Assembly (NCBI GenBank): GCA_003354055.1
Contig: PIVQ01000060.1
Span: 1 to 19,845, forward strand
Length of the DNA stretch: 19,845 nucleotides
Direction: 5' to 3'
Source: Desulfobacteraceae bacterium
Lineage (GTDB): Bacteria > Desulfobacterota > Desulfobacteria > Desulfobacterales > Desulfobacteraceae
Shown here one piece after another: positions 1 to 7,139 of this stretch (position 1 is its first letter; every line of letters starts with the position of its first letter). Under the pieces are notes generated by a model that was given only the letters and a program-made list of their open reading frames with translations, searched no databases and was not told where the DNA came from. Position numbers and translations under genes: made by a program.

Positions 1-330
1 TGGCATAAGGATAATGTGGATGCCCACGGCATTGCTACCCATTATGTGGGAAAGGAGGAGAACATGCTCCTTTTTCTGGCCAATAAACGGGCGGATATCA
101 TGATTGATGCGGTGGTGCCCACCAATTACCTGATTAAAAAGCATCGGCTGAACCAGAAGATTGTATTGACAAACTCCCAGTTCAGCCAGGCTTATTTCCA
201 TCTGCTTCTCAGTCGTAAATCAAAGTTTGCAGGCTGGATGGACCGCATTGATGCGGCTTTTGAAAAGGCCAGAAAAAGCGGTCGTATCCAGGCCATTGTT
301 TCAAAGTACGAACGACTTGAATCCCAATAG
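1..330 (+). CDS. Periplasmic solute-binding protein (SBP family 3-like), C-terminal fragment
   Basis: The reading frame is open from the first base of the window and ends at TAG 328-330, so only the last 109 residues are present and the true start lies outside. The residues resemble the C-terminal lobe of family 3 (amino-acid-type) ABC-transporter binding proteins. They include a stretch like 'LANKRADIMIDAVVPTNYLI', where a periplasmic binding protein is usually predicted to re-enter the first lobe. A terminal amphipathic helix with 'AFEKARKSGRIQAIVSKY' is typical of the family's last helix. Such proteins either feed an ABC permease or act as free-standing ligand sensors. No permease or ATPase gene is visible, so the transport partner and ligand are unknown. 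It could instead be the end of a binding domain inside a larger protein, though the stop directly after the last helix argues for a simple binding protein. The gene converges on the tupA-like gene with 16 bases between the stops. Confidence 0.6.
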   Translation, partial: WHKDNVDAHGIATHYVGKEENMLLFLANKRADIMIDAVVPTNYLIKKHRLNQKIVLTNSQFSQAYFHLLLSRKSKFAGWMDRIDAAFEKARKSGRIQAIVSKYERLESQ

Positions 331-346
331 TCTTAAGGGTATCGTT

Positions 347-1225
347 CTAATGATAGTATTCTTTTGCATACTCAGCATCATTATACATGGCTTCGCCGTA
401 GAGCGGTTTGCCATAATTCCGGATGAGCGTCTGGCCTTTTTTTGATCCGATAAAATCAATAAATGCAGCAGCCTTGGGCTGGGCAGGTGTGGCATTGGCA
501 GGTTGGCAGAGTCCGTGGTAGGTGTTGATCAGCATAGGATCTCCCTTGAACAATACTTTCAGGTTGCTTAAGGCTTTTTTACCAGCCACCCAGGTGGATG
601 AGTCGGTCATGAAATAGCCGTTTACCGCATTGGCCTTTTTAAGGGTGGCCATCATGAAATCCTTGGTAATGATGTACCAGTCACCCCCGGGTGTCGTCTC
701 GGCGGTTTTCCAGATCCGAAGTTCCTTTTTATTGGTGCCGGAATTGTCTCCCCTGGAGAGGAAATTGGCACCTGCTTTTGCAATTTTAGCATAGGCATCA
801 GCCGCAGAGGTGGCAGAGGCAATACCGGCCGGATCGTTTTTCGGACCCACAATGTAGAATTCATTGGATCCGATCAGGGAACGTTTGATGGCCCAGCCGT
901 CGGCCATGGCTTTTTTTTCAGCAGCCGGTGCATGTACCATGACCGCATCCACTTTTTTGTTATGCAGCAGCTTCAGGGATTTTCCAGATCCTGCCTTTAC
1001 CCAGCACATGGTGGTATTATGTTCGGCATTAAAGGCATCTGCCAGTTCTTCAAGCAGGCCGAGTTCGCCGGGGCTGCCCGTGGCCAGGCGGAATACATGG
1101 TCAGAATTTCCATAGGTGGCTTTACAGTCTGCAGCAATGGCAGTGCCTCCTGCCATGAACACCAGAAGAAAAAGGGCGGTAACGATAGTGGCAACAGCGA
1201 CAGCGTGGGATTTAAAATAACGCAC
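347..1225 (-). CDS. tupA: TupA-like tungstate/molybdate-type oxyanion-binding periplasmic protein
   Basis: This 292-residue protein starts at GTG (1225-1223), with AAGGA about 8 bases upstream on the minus strand. Residues 1-32 form a signal peptide, with a basic start, a hydrophobic core and an 'AIAA' cleavage region. The mature part matches the TupA/PBP-like-2 pattern: a binding loop near residue 48 ('LATGSPGELG'), 'MVHAPAAEKKAMADG', 'FYIVGPKNDPAG', then 'FLSRGDNSGTNKKEL' and 'GGDWYI'. In this family the protein captures tungstate for the TupBC importer, supplying tungsten enzymes such as formate dehydrogenases and aldehyde oxidoreductases. Two things are odd. The usual TTTS-type anion loop is replaced by TGS and is one residue shorter, and no tupB or tupC lies next to it. 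The ligand is therefore an inference: tungstate, molybdate or another oxyanion would all be possible. The next gene upstream is divergent and unrelated. Confidence 0.8.
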   Translation of the reverse strand: MRYFKSHAVAVATIVTALFLLVFMAGGTAIAADCKATYGNSDHVFRLATGSPGELGLLEELADAFNAEHNTTMCWVKAGSGKSLKLLHNKKVDAVMVHAPAAEKKAMADGWAIKRSLIGSNEFYIVGPKNDPAGIASATSAADAYAKIAKAGANFLSRGDNSGTNKKELRIWKTAETTPGGDWYIITKDFMMATLKKANAVNGYFMTDSSTWVAGKKALSNLKVLFKGDPMLINTYHGLCQPANATPAQPKAAAFIDFIGSKKGQTLIRNYGKPLYGEAMYNDAEYAKEYYH

Positions 1226-1290
1226 GGGATATATCCTTTTTGTTTATATGTTATTAACAGGCCCTGAGGTTTTCCACAGGCAAATGTCCT

Positions 1291-1320
1291 TCCATAGTTG
1301 AGTGGGTTTGTTTTTGTCAA
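1291..1320 (-). promoter_or_regulatory. Candidate sigma-70 promoter for the tupA-like gene
   Basis: On the minus strand a perfect TTGACA (1320-1315) is followed by 18 bases and TATGGA (1296-1291). This would place the transcription start near 1284 and leave a leader of about 60 bases before the GTG at 1225. The -35 box is consensus and the -10 box matches only three of six positions. Further upstream on the plus strand there is a direct repeat, ATAACC-N4-ATAACC (about 1356-1371), which could be a regulator site. I could not match it to a known ModE or TunR site. No molybdenum-cofactor riboswitch was recognisable in the leader. Confidence 0.4.
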
Positions 1321-1449
1321 TACTCAATTAAAAAATCAGGGCAATGATGCTAATAATAACCGTTTATAACCAAAAGCAACTTATTGGAAAATTAAATCGT
1401 AAGGAGATAATTCCTCGCATCAATATGCGATATCTGGTATGAGTTGATT

Positions 1450-1923
1450 ATGATGAAATATTCTTATGTCGACTCCCCCATAGGTAAGTTGCTCCTTTAC
1501 GGCGATCAGTGTCTGGAAGGCCTGGTGTTTCCCAAGGGAAAAACCCGCAAGGACCCTGATCCGGACTGGATCCTAGATCCAAATGCCTTTGATCCGGTAA
1601 AACAACAGTTGGATCTTTACTTTCAGGGGAAGCTGACCGGCTTTGATCTTAAGATGCGGTTCTCCGGCACTGATTTTCAGAAACAGGTCTGGCAGGAATT
1701 GATCCGGATTCCCTACGGTCAAACCATCAGCTATGGTGAACTGGCAGGACAGATCGGAAATCCAAAGGCCTCAAGAGCGGTGGGACTGGCCAATGGGAAA
1801 AATCCCATCCCCATCATCGTCCCCTGCCATAGGGTAATAGGGAAAAACGGTAAACTCACCGGGTTTGGGGGCGGACTTGAGGTAAAAGCATTTTTACTGG
1901 ATCTGGAGCGGAATCATGGCTGA
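1450..1923 (+). CDS. ogt: O6-methylguanine-DNA methyltransferase (Ogt/MGMT)
   Basis: This protein is a suicide enzyme that moves an alkyl group from O6-alkylguanine (or O4-alkylthymine) in DNA to its own cysteine. It is 157 residues long, the usual size for single-domain Ogt. It carries the active-site PCHRV motif with Cys126 (counting from ATG 1450), the arginine-finger context 'SRAVG' and the 'IPYGQTISYGELA' helix-turn-helix recognition segment. The C-terminal 'GFGGGLEVKAFLLDLE' is also typical. The start is uncertain. TTG 1444, ATG 1450 and ATG 1453 are all in frame, and only a weak GAG at 1441-1443 sits at a good distance from the two ATG codons. A stronger AAGGAG at 1401-1406 is too far away, and a 6-bp hairpin (TCGCAT 1415-1420 / ATGCGA 1425-1430) lies between. 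The stop overlaps the next gene by 8 bases, so the two are probably translationally coupled. Confidence 0.93.
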   Translation: MMKYSYVDSPIGKLLLYGDQCLEGLVFPKGKTRKDPDPDWILDPNAFDPVKQQLDLYFQGKLTGFDLKMRFSGTDFQKQVWQELIRIPYGQTISYGELAGQIGNPKASRAVGLANGKNPIPIIVPCHRVIGKNGKLTGFGGGLEVKAFLLDLERNHG

Positions 1924-2722
1924 GAAGAGAATACAGCTGTTAACCGTTGTCGGAGTATTACTTTTCCTGGTGTTGCCGGTTCTTAGCTTTGCCGGCGAGA
2001 ATCATTTTTATTTTGTTCAGATCACGGACACCCACCTTGGCATCCGAGAAAATGATGATAGGACCCGGAAAATCGTTAAGGCTGTTAACCGTCTGCCCAT
2101 GGATATCGAATGTGTGGTTCATACCGGTGATGTTTACGATAGACGTATCCGGAGAAATGAAAAGGCCGTGGCAAAAGCGGTAAAGGTCTTTGAGGCCCTG
2201 AAGCCGCCCGTAATTTTTTTGCCGGGTAATAATGAGATCAATGTGTTCAAAAAAGATACCGAACAGGCCAGAGAACTCTGGAGCAGGCTCTTTGGTCCCC
2301 TGGTGGGAAGCCGGGACGTCCATGGGGTCAGGTTTGTCTTTGCCTATACCGATCCTCTTCGTGAAGGGTTGCCCATAGAAGGCTTTGACCCCTTTGAAGC
2401 GGTTTTAACTCAGATTCAAAAGTCCAACGGTTCTCCTGTTCTCCTTTTTCACCACGGTGCCAGTGTCCGGGATTTTTATGAAAACAAATTTCATGACGGA
2501 TGGGAAAAAAACGTTCAGGCCAAATGGCTGGATCTGATCAACGGTCACAATGTCGTGGCCGTGATTACCGGTCATTTCCACAGAGATGAATTGCACTGGC
2601 TGGGTAAGGTGCCTCTGTATGTGTCAGGGCCGGTGGCGGAAAAATTCGGTCGTCAGGCGGGGTTTCGAATTTACGAATATACCAACGGCAGGATAGGCTA
2701 TACTGCCCAATACCTGGATTAA
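1916..2722 (+). CDS. Exported calcineurin-like metallophosphoesterase
   Basis: This 268-residue protein starts at ATG 1916 inside the end of ogt, with GGAG at 1905-1908. Residues 1-26 are a signal peptide ending 'SFA-GE', so the enzyme is expected outside the cytoplasm. The dimetal motifs appear in order: D38-x-H40 ('TDTHLG'), G71-D72 ('GDVYD'), 'GNNE' at 104-107, H179-H180 ('FHHG') and H220-x-H222 ('GHFHRDE'). They define the calcineurin-like fold, which hydrolyses phosphomonoesters or phosphodiesters. Motif III normally reads GNHD or GNHE, and here its histidine is Asn106. That histidine helps protonate the leaving group, so catalysis may be altered. The substrate cannot be read from sequence. 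The next gene follows after 3 bases and encodes another membrane- or phosphoester-linked hydrolase-like protein, which fits a shared role in envelope or lipid turnover. Confidence 0.85.
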   Translation: MAEKRIQLLTVVGVLLFLVLPVLSFAGENHFYFVQITDTHLGIRENDDRTRKIVKAVNRLPMDIECVVHTGDVYDRRIRRNEKAVAKAVKVFEALKPPVIFLPGNNEINVFKKDTEQARELWSRLFGPLVGSRDVHGVRFVFAYTDPLREGLPIEGFDPFEAVLTQIQKSNGSPVLLFHHGASVRDFYENKFHDGWEKNVQAKWLDLINGHNVVAVITGHFHRDELHWLGKVPLYVSGPVAEKFGRQAGFRIYEYTNGRIGYTAQYLD

Positions 2723-2725
2723 ACC

Positions 2726-3691
2726 ATGCCCAAGGAGATCACACATTTTGCCCTGGCCCGGACCCTGGGCAAATGTGTGCCTGAAGCCTCCCTCTTTTAT
2801 GATCCCATAATCCGGTATCCCAACCTCTTCTGCCTGGGGGCAGTTACCCCGGATATTCCCTTTTTCTATCTGGCAGGATCTGACCGGGAAAGGGTTCAGG
2901 CCTTAGCCAAGCCGTTTCACGGCGGCAATGCCCAAGTCCTTGTACCGGTACTTGAGTTTCTGGACAGGTTCAAAGACCAGGCGCCTGCCCTGGCCCTGGC
3001 AGCCGGGATGATCTGCCATATCCTGTCCGACACCCGGTTTCATCCCCTGGTCTATTATTATTCAGGCATGGACGGTCTCCATCACGGGGCCACAGGCCGC
3101 CACCGGCAGTTTGAAACCGCCATGGACCTTCATTTCTGGCATTTATACGGATGTGAGACTTCCCTATACCATGTTGTGAATACCGTTGAGATCGGACGAC
3201 AGGCCCTGAATCAATATCTGGCAGCGCTGTTTCAGGTCAGTCCTCTGCCGGAGAGGGTGGTAAGCCGTGCCCTGAATTGGTTCATGGGGATGCAGCACCT
3301 GTTCAGATCCTCTGCCGTGCGCAAGACCATGGCGTTTTTGAAGTGCATTGCCATACCTGTGCCGGAAAAGGCCAGCGGAGTGGTTTATCCCTTTGACCGT
3401 CCCATGCACCTGCCCTTTTTCGCCGACACCATCCAATACCGGGACCCATGCACAGGCGAACGGATTAAAACAGATATATTAAGTATGGTTGATCAAACCG
3501 TTACATCGTGGAAGGCTGTCTTAGGTCTGATATCAGACCGGATCTTGTCAGGCAGGCCTTTAAACCCTATTTTATTGGATCCGAACCTGCCCTGCATCCG
3601 GCCGGATCTTTCTCCCAAGGCCTTTGGATTCTGGCACGGGCAGATCGATCTCATGCCCGATCTTTACCGGGGATATGCACCGCCCTTTTAA
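2726..3691 (+). CDS. Zinc-dependent phospholipase C-like protein
   Basis: This 321-residue protein begins 'MPKEITHFALA', the usual opening of the bacterial branch of the Zn-dependent phospholipase C family (PF00882 type). Candidate zinc ligands are in the expected order: His7, Asp43 ('TPDIPFF'), His65, His98-x3-Asp102-x3-His106 ('CHILSDTRFHPL'), His126 and Glu130/Asp134. Together these could form a three-metal phosphodiesterase site. There is no signal peptide, so the protein is probably cytoplasmic or inner-face associated, unlike secreted clostridial alpha-toxin homologues. No C-terminal PLAT/C2 domain is present. True phospholipase activity is therefore an inference; members of this bacterial branch are mostly uncharacterised. 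The start follows the metallophosphoesterase stop by 3 bases, which implies co-translation with it. Confidence 0.75.
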   Translation: MPKEITHFALARTLGKCVPEASLFYDPIIRYPNLFCLGAVTPDIPFFYLAGSDRERVQALAKPFHGGNAQVLVPVLEFLDRFKDQAPALALAAGMICHILSDTRFHPLVYYYSGMDGLHHGATGRHRQFETAMDLHFWHLYGCETSLYHVVNTVEIGRQALNQYLAALFQVSPLPERVVSRALNWFMGMQHLFRSSAVRKTMAFLKCIAIPVPEKASGVVYPFDRPMHLPFFADTIQYRDPCTGERIKTDILSMVDQTVTSWKAVLGLISDRILSGRPLNPILLDPNLPCIRPDLSPKAFGFWHGQIDLMPDLYRGYAPPF

Positions 3692-3729
3692 CCCGATAAC
3701 CCAGAAGACTTGTAGGAGGATTGTTGCAG

Positions 3730-5025
3730 ATGAACAACAGCAGCCGAACAGACAAAAAACAGATTTTCGGATGGGTGATGTATGATTTTGCCAACTCTGC
3801 CTACACCACCCTGGTGGTCACCTTTATCTACGCCACCTATTTTGTTTCCGCCATTGCTCCGGACAAAATTTACGGCACTGTCCTCTGGTCCAGGGGGGTA
3901 ACCATTACCGCCCTGCTGGTGGCCTTTTTATCTCCTCTGCTCGGGGCGATGGCTGACCAGGGGCACTTAAGAAAAGCCTTTTTGCTTGTCTCTACCGTGG
4001 TGGCCGTGATCGGTACTGCCATGCTCTACTTTATCATGCCCGGCCAGGTCTATCAGGCCCTGGTCTGGTTCATTCTTTCCAATGTGGCCTTTGAGCTGGG
4101 CATGGTGTTTTACAATGCCTTTCTACCGGATGTGTCCACCCCTGAAACCATCGGTCGTATCTCGGGAATCGGCTGGGGTGTCGGGTATATCGGGGGCCTT
4201 GCCGCCATGTTTATTGCCTTGGTGGGATTTATCAGTCCAGAGGTGCCCTGGTTCGGTCTGGCAAAAGAAACCGGCGCCCATATCCGGGCCACAAACCTCC
4301 TTGTGGCGGCCTGGATCGCTCTCTTTTGTATTCCTTTATTTGTCTTTGTTAAATCCAGGCCGGCAAAACCGGTTGATCGTACCAGACCCGAGACCGCTGG
4401 GCTGGTCTCCGCCAGTATCCGTGACATAAAAACCACCTTCAAGGAGATAAAGGCCTATAAAGAAATCGTCAAACTCCTTGTGGCCAGGATGATCTATAAT
4501 GACGGCCTGGTGACCATCTTTGCCTTTGGCGGGATTTATGCGGCAGGCACATTCGGATTTACCTTTCAGGAGATCATGATTTTCGGTATTGTATTAAATG
4601 TGTCGGCCGGTATCGGGGCGCTTATCATGGGAATCTTTGATGATCGGCTGGGAGGAAAGAAAACCATCCAGATCTCCAATGTTGTTCTGGCCCTGGCCTC
4701 CCTTCTCGCTGTGGTGGCCCCGGATAAGACATTGTTCTGGGTATCCGGGATTCTGGTGGGGTTCTTTGCCGGACCCAACCAGTCAGCCAGCCGCTCCCTT
4801 CTGGGACGGTTTGTACCCAAGGAGAAGGAGAACCAGTTTTTTGGATTTTTTGCCTTTTCCGGAAAACTGACCGCTTTTTTCGGCCCCATGTTCCTGGGCA
4901 TCCTCACCCAGGTATTTGATTCCCAGCGGGCCGGTATCTCGGTGGTGGTTCTGTTTTTTGTCATCGGCGGTCTGATTCTGTCCCGGGTGGATGAGGAAAA
5001 GGGGATGGCAGCTGCAAAGAAATAA
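3730..5025 (+). CDS. MFS transporter, UMF1/Atg22-like family
   Basis: This is a 431-residue integral membrane protein. I chose ATG 3730 over the in-frame TTG 3721 because a strong AGGAGGA at 3714-3720 ends 9 bases before it and would touch the TTG. The N terminus carries the family signature 'WVMYDFANSAYTTLVVT', followed by about twelve hydrophobic segments, an acidic 'GAMADQG' between the second and third segments, and a repeated 'GIFDDRLGGKK' in the second half. The C terminus is short and basic. UMF1/Atg22-type carriers are secondary transporters related to yeast vacuolar amino-acid effluxers, but bacterial substrates are mostly unknown. The gene is fourth in the run starting with ogt, 38 bases after the phospholipase-like gene and 17 bases before the flavoprotein gene. 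A link with envelope lipid or amino-acid export would be speculation. Confidence 0.88.
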   Translation: MNNSSRTDKKQIFGWVMYDFANSAYTTLVVTFIYATYFVSAIAPDKIYGTVLWSRGVTITALLVAFLSPLLGAMADQGHLRKAFLLVSTVVAVIGTAMLYFIMPGQVYQALVWFILSNVAFELGMVFYNAFLPDVSTPETIGRISGIGWGVGYIGGLAAMFIALVGFISPEVPWFGLAKETGAHIRATNLLVAAWIALFCIPLFVFVKSRPAKPVDRTRPETAGLVSASIRDIKTTFKEIKAYKEIVKLLVARMIYNDGLVTIFAFGGIYAAGTFGFTFQEIMIFGIVLNVSAGIGALIMGIFDDRLGGKKTIQISNVVLALASLLAVVAPDKTLFWVSGILVGFFAGPNQSASRSLLGRFVPKEKENQFFGFFAFSGKLTAFFGPMFLGILTQVFDSQRAGISVVVLFFVIGGLILSRVDEEKGMAAAKK

Positions 5026-5042
5026 ACCTTTGGGAGGCAATG

Positions 5043-6029
5043 ATGTATGTACTAGGTATCCAGGGAAGTCCCCGGAAAAACGGAAATTCCAATTATCTAT
5101 TGTCGTCATTTTTAAAGGAATGCAAGGCCTTTGGGGCGAAAACCGAAACCATCCGCCCCCAGGACCTGGATATCCAGCCCTGTAAAGAGTTGATCGTCTG
5201 TGAAAAAAAAGGGTTCTGCCCCATTAAAGACCAGATGGAGGCTCTGGGGTATCAAAAGATCAAACAGGCAGATGTGGTGGTGTTGGCTTCCCCTGTTTTT
5301 TTCTATGGGGTTACGGCCCAGGCGAAAATATTTATTGACCGGTGCCAGATGTTCTGGGGCAGGAAATACAAGTTGAAGTTGAGAGATCCGGATCAGTATT
5401 ACCGCCAGGGTTTTTTATTATCTGTAGCAGCCTCGGGGGGGAAACGCCTGTTTGAAGGGGTGGATCTGACAGCTAAGTACTTTTTTGATGCCATTTCAGC
5501 AGACTATTCAGGATCCCTGACCTATAAGAAGGTGGAGGATGCCGGCGATATTATTGTCCGGCCCGAGCTTGAACAGGAAATACGTGATGCCGTATCCCAC
5601 CTGTTGATCCCGATGCAGGAGAAGAAGAAATTGATTTTTGTGTCCGGAAAAGGGGGATGCAGAAGCCTTATTGCCGCGGCCTTTGTCAAGGAGGCCACCA
5701 AAGGCCGGATTACGGTTCTGGCCACCAGTCTTGAGGCGCCGGGTAAACCGGATGAGTCTATGATCCGGGCCATGGCTGAATCCGGCCTGGATATCAAGTA
5801 CCAGATCTCTGAGTCTCTTGACGAAATTTTGGAAAATGAAGCTGCCGTAAAAGACGGGAATCAGGTGATTCTCATCGGATCAGGGGAAAAGTTTAAATCC
5901 ATAGATCCCTTTCCGGGAAGATCTGAAATCTGGGAAATCCCCAGGCCTGAAACCGGTAGCTATGATACCTATCTGACCATCAGAAATGAGATCTTAGCCC
6001 GGGTGCAACAGATGTCCCTTACTCTTTGA
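5043..6029 (+). CDS. Flavodoxin-fold FMN reductase fused to a degenerate LMW-phosphatase/ArsC-like domain
   Basis: This is a 328-residue two-domain protein. ATG 5043 sits 5 bases after GGAGG (5033-5037) and is preferred over ATG 5040. Residues 1-190 are an NADPH-dependent FMN reductase/iron-sulfur flavoprotein-like domain with '[10 protein letters not shown]' (phosphate loop), cysteines at 47, 53 and 59, and '[18 protein letters not shown]'. Ordinary relatives end here. Residues 195-328 resemble low-molecular-weight tyrosine phosphatase/thioredoxin-type arsenate reductase. '[12 protein letters not shown]' stands where 'CxxNxCRS' is expected, and 'WEIPRPE' where 'W-x-x-x-DP' is expected. The nucleophilic cysteine is Ser201 (TCC) and the general-acid aspartate is Arg301, while Cys206-Arg207-Ser208 are kept. 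The extra redox cysteines of ArsC are also missing. The second domain should therefore not be a working phosphatase or arsenate reductase; it may bind an anion or a partner. The 3' end overlaps the convergent cupin gene by 11 bases. Confidence 0.82.
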   Translation: MYVLGIQGSPRKNGNSNYLLSSFLKECKAFGAKTETIRPQDLDIQPCKELIVCEKKGFCPIKDQMEALGYQKIKQADVVVLASPVFFYGVTAQAKIFIDRCQMFWGRKYKLKLRDPDQYYRQGFLLSVAASGGKRLFEGVDLTAKYFFDAISADYSGSLTYKKVEDAGDIIVRPELEQEIRDAVSHLLIPMQEKKKLIFVSGKGGCRSLIAAAFVKEATKGRITVLATSLEAPGKPDESMIRAMAESGLDIKYQISESLDEILENEAAVKDGNQVILIGSGEKFKSIDPFPGRSEIWEIPRPETGSYDTYLTIRNEILARVQQMSLTL

Positions 6030-6462
6030 TTGTAACGGGATTCCCCTTTGTTCCGGCATAGAAAACTATAATGTCGGCAGGTTCCGTTCCCTGATTTTTT
6101 CCGTAATGCCAGGTGTCTACCACTTCCACTATTGGGTCCCCTGCCTTCATCTCAAGTACCTTGCCCGATCGTGTGGTCACGGTAAGTTCCCCGGAAATAA
6201 GCACGCCGGCATTAATGACCGGATGGGTATGCCAGGGCAGGGTAACCCCGGCCGGAATCTGAATGCGGAGAATCGTGACTTCAGGTGTTCCCGCAGGATA
6301 GGCAGGCAGTGCATTGCCGTTCCAACTGTGGGTGGATTTGGCCAGGACCTGGGCTGTGACTTTGGCTTTTTCAGCGGAGTCTGTCTGCCCGGCAAAGCCG
6401 GGGCCGGAGGTGAAGGCCAGGCAAAGAGCCATAATCAGGCAAATTTTGATAATGGGTTTCAT
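6019..6462 (-). CDS. Exported small cupin-domain protein
   Basis: This 147-residue protein starts at ATG 6462-6460, with AAGGAAG about 7 bases upstream. An upstream in-frame ATG at 6495 lacks this spacing. Residues 1-25 are a signal peptide ending 'GFAG'. The rest is one cupin barrel. Motif 1 includes 'LPWHTHP' (His78, His80) and 'GELTV'; motif 2 includes '[17 protein letters not shown]' with His119. The usual glutamate ligand four residues after the second histidine is Asn84, so a metal, if bound, would be held mainly by histidines. The reaction and ligand are unknown; similar small periplasmic cupins are common in proteobacteria. It is third in the minus-strand run after the sugar transferase and PilZ genes, 37 bases behind the latter with no terminator seen. 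It may be an exopolysaccharide-linked protein or simply be carried along. Confidence 0.8.
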   Translation of the reverse strand: MKPIIKICLIMALCLAFTSGPGFAGQTDSAEKAKVTAQVLAKSTHSWNGNALPAYPAGTPEVTILRIQIPAGVTLPWHTHPVINAGVLISGELTVTTRSGKVLEMKAGDPIVEVVDTWHYGKNQGTEPADIIVFYAGTKGNPVTIKE

Positions 6463-6499
6463 TTTTAATCTTCCTTTATCGGTAAAAAGATCCAACGTT

Positions 6500-7132
6500 T
6501 CAGAAATTCAGGGCCGGAACCAAAGTGGCCAGTACTTTTTTTGCATAGCCGTCCAGGTCTTCGAACAAAACCCCGAACCGGGTCTGGTCATTCTCACGGG
6601 TGGTGGTTCTGACCTCTCCTTTAAGGGTGAGGTTGTCAAACTGGCCATAGGGCAGGCGGATGGTAATGGGGGTTGTTTTGCAGCAGTCAAGTTCCGGACA
6701 GTCTTCCACCAGTATGAGGCAGCCGTTCTTATTGATGTTGACGATGATGCCTGGCAACTCATGGGCATCCAGGGTCAGTTTGGCGGGTAAAAAGCAGTCT
6801 ACCCGTTTTTTGGCCCGGATATTACAGGATTTCACATCTTCTGGATATTCCAGGAAAATCAGGAAATCCGGATTCCGGATGGTCCTGATGATATGGGTTT
6901 TGAACCCGAACACGTCATTGGACAGAATATACTTTACCGACAGGTGTTCGCCAGCCCCAAGTTGGCTTTTTTTCCAGTTTTGTTCAGACATCTGGACAAT
7001 CAAATATTTGCCCACCTGCATGCCGATCAACTCCCCGGACACCGCCCGTTCCGGATCTTCGGGCGCAAGCTGGAGCGCGGTTCCCAATTCAATAAACAAT
7101 CGCTGGCTTCGGTTGACATCTGCTGCGTTCAT
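6500..7132 (-). CDS. YcgR-like PilZ-domain protein, candidate c-di-GMP receptor
   Basis: This is a 210-residue protein. ATG 7132-7130 was chosen because AGGA lies 6 bases upstream and it begins 7 bases after the sugar transferase stop; the open frame runs on to 7336 but only as a shadow of the upstream gene. Residues 15-100 look like the YcgR/flagellar-brake N-terminal beta domain. Residues 105-205 are a PilZ domain with R106-x3-R110 ('RAKKR') and the second c-di-GMP motif as N132-I-N134-K-N-G137. Known PilZ receptors use (D/N)-x-S-x-x-G, so the serine is replaced by asparagine while the rest is kept. Binding is likely but should be tested. The tight coupling to an exopolysaccharide-initiating sugar transferase suggests that it tunes polysaccharide output, or motility, when c-di-GMP rises. 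Confidence 0.8.
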   Translation of the reverse strand: MNAADVNRSQRLFIELGTALQLAPEDPERAVSGELIGMQVGKYLIVQMSEQNWKKSQLGAGEHLSVKYILSNDVFGFKTHIIRTIRNPDFLIFLEYPEDVKSCNIRAKKRVDCFLPAKLTLDAHELPGIIVNINKNGCLILVEDCPELDCCKTTPITIRLPYGQFDNLTLKGEVRTTTRENDQTRFGVLFEDLDGYAKKVLATLVPALNF

Positions 7133-7139
7133 AATGGTC

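Noticed and set aside
340..365. Hairpin TATCGT/ATGATA with a following T-rich run as terminator of the first gene
   Set aside because: The stem is AT-rich, six pairs long with a wobble, and the T run is interrupted; too weak to call.
1425..1442. Five-codon minigene before ogt as a leader peptide
   Set aside because: The nearest Shine-Dalgarno site is about 18 bases away, too far, and so short a frame arises easily by chance.
4110..4964. Long antisense open frames across the MFS gene
   Set aside because: They lack ribosome sites and recognisable domains and mirror the strongly coding plus-strand frame.
5640..5663. 'SGKGG' in the flavoprotein fusion as a Walker A/ParA nucleotide site
   Set aside because: The following residues are Cys-Arg-Ser rather than Gly-Lys-Thr, and position and context match a phosphatase P-loop.
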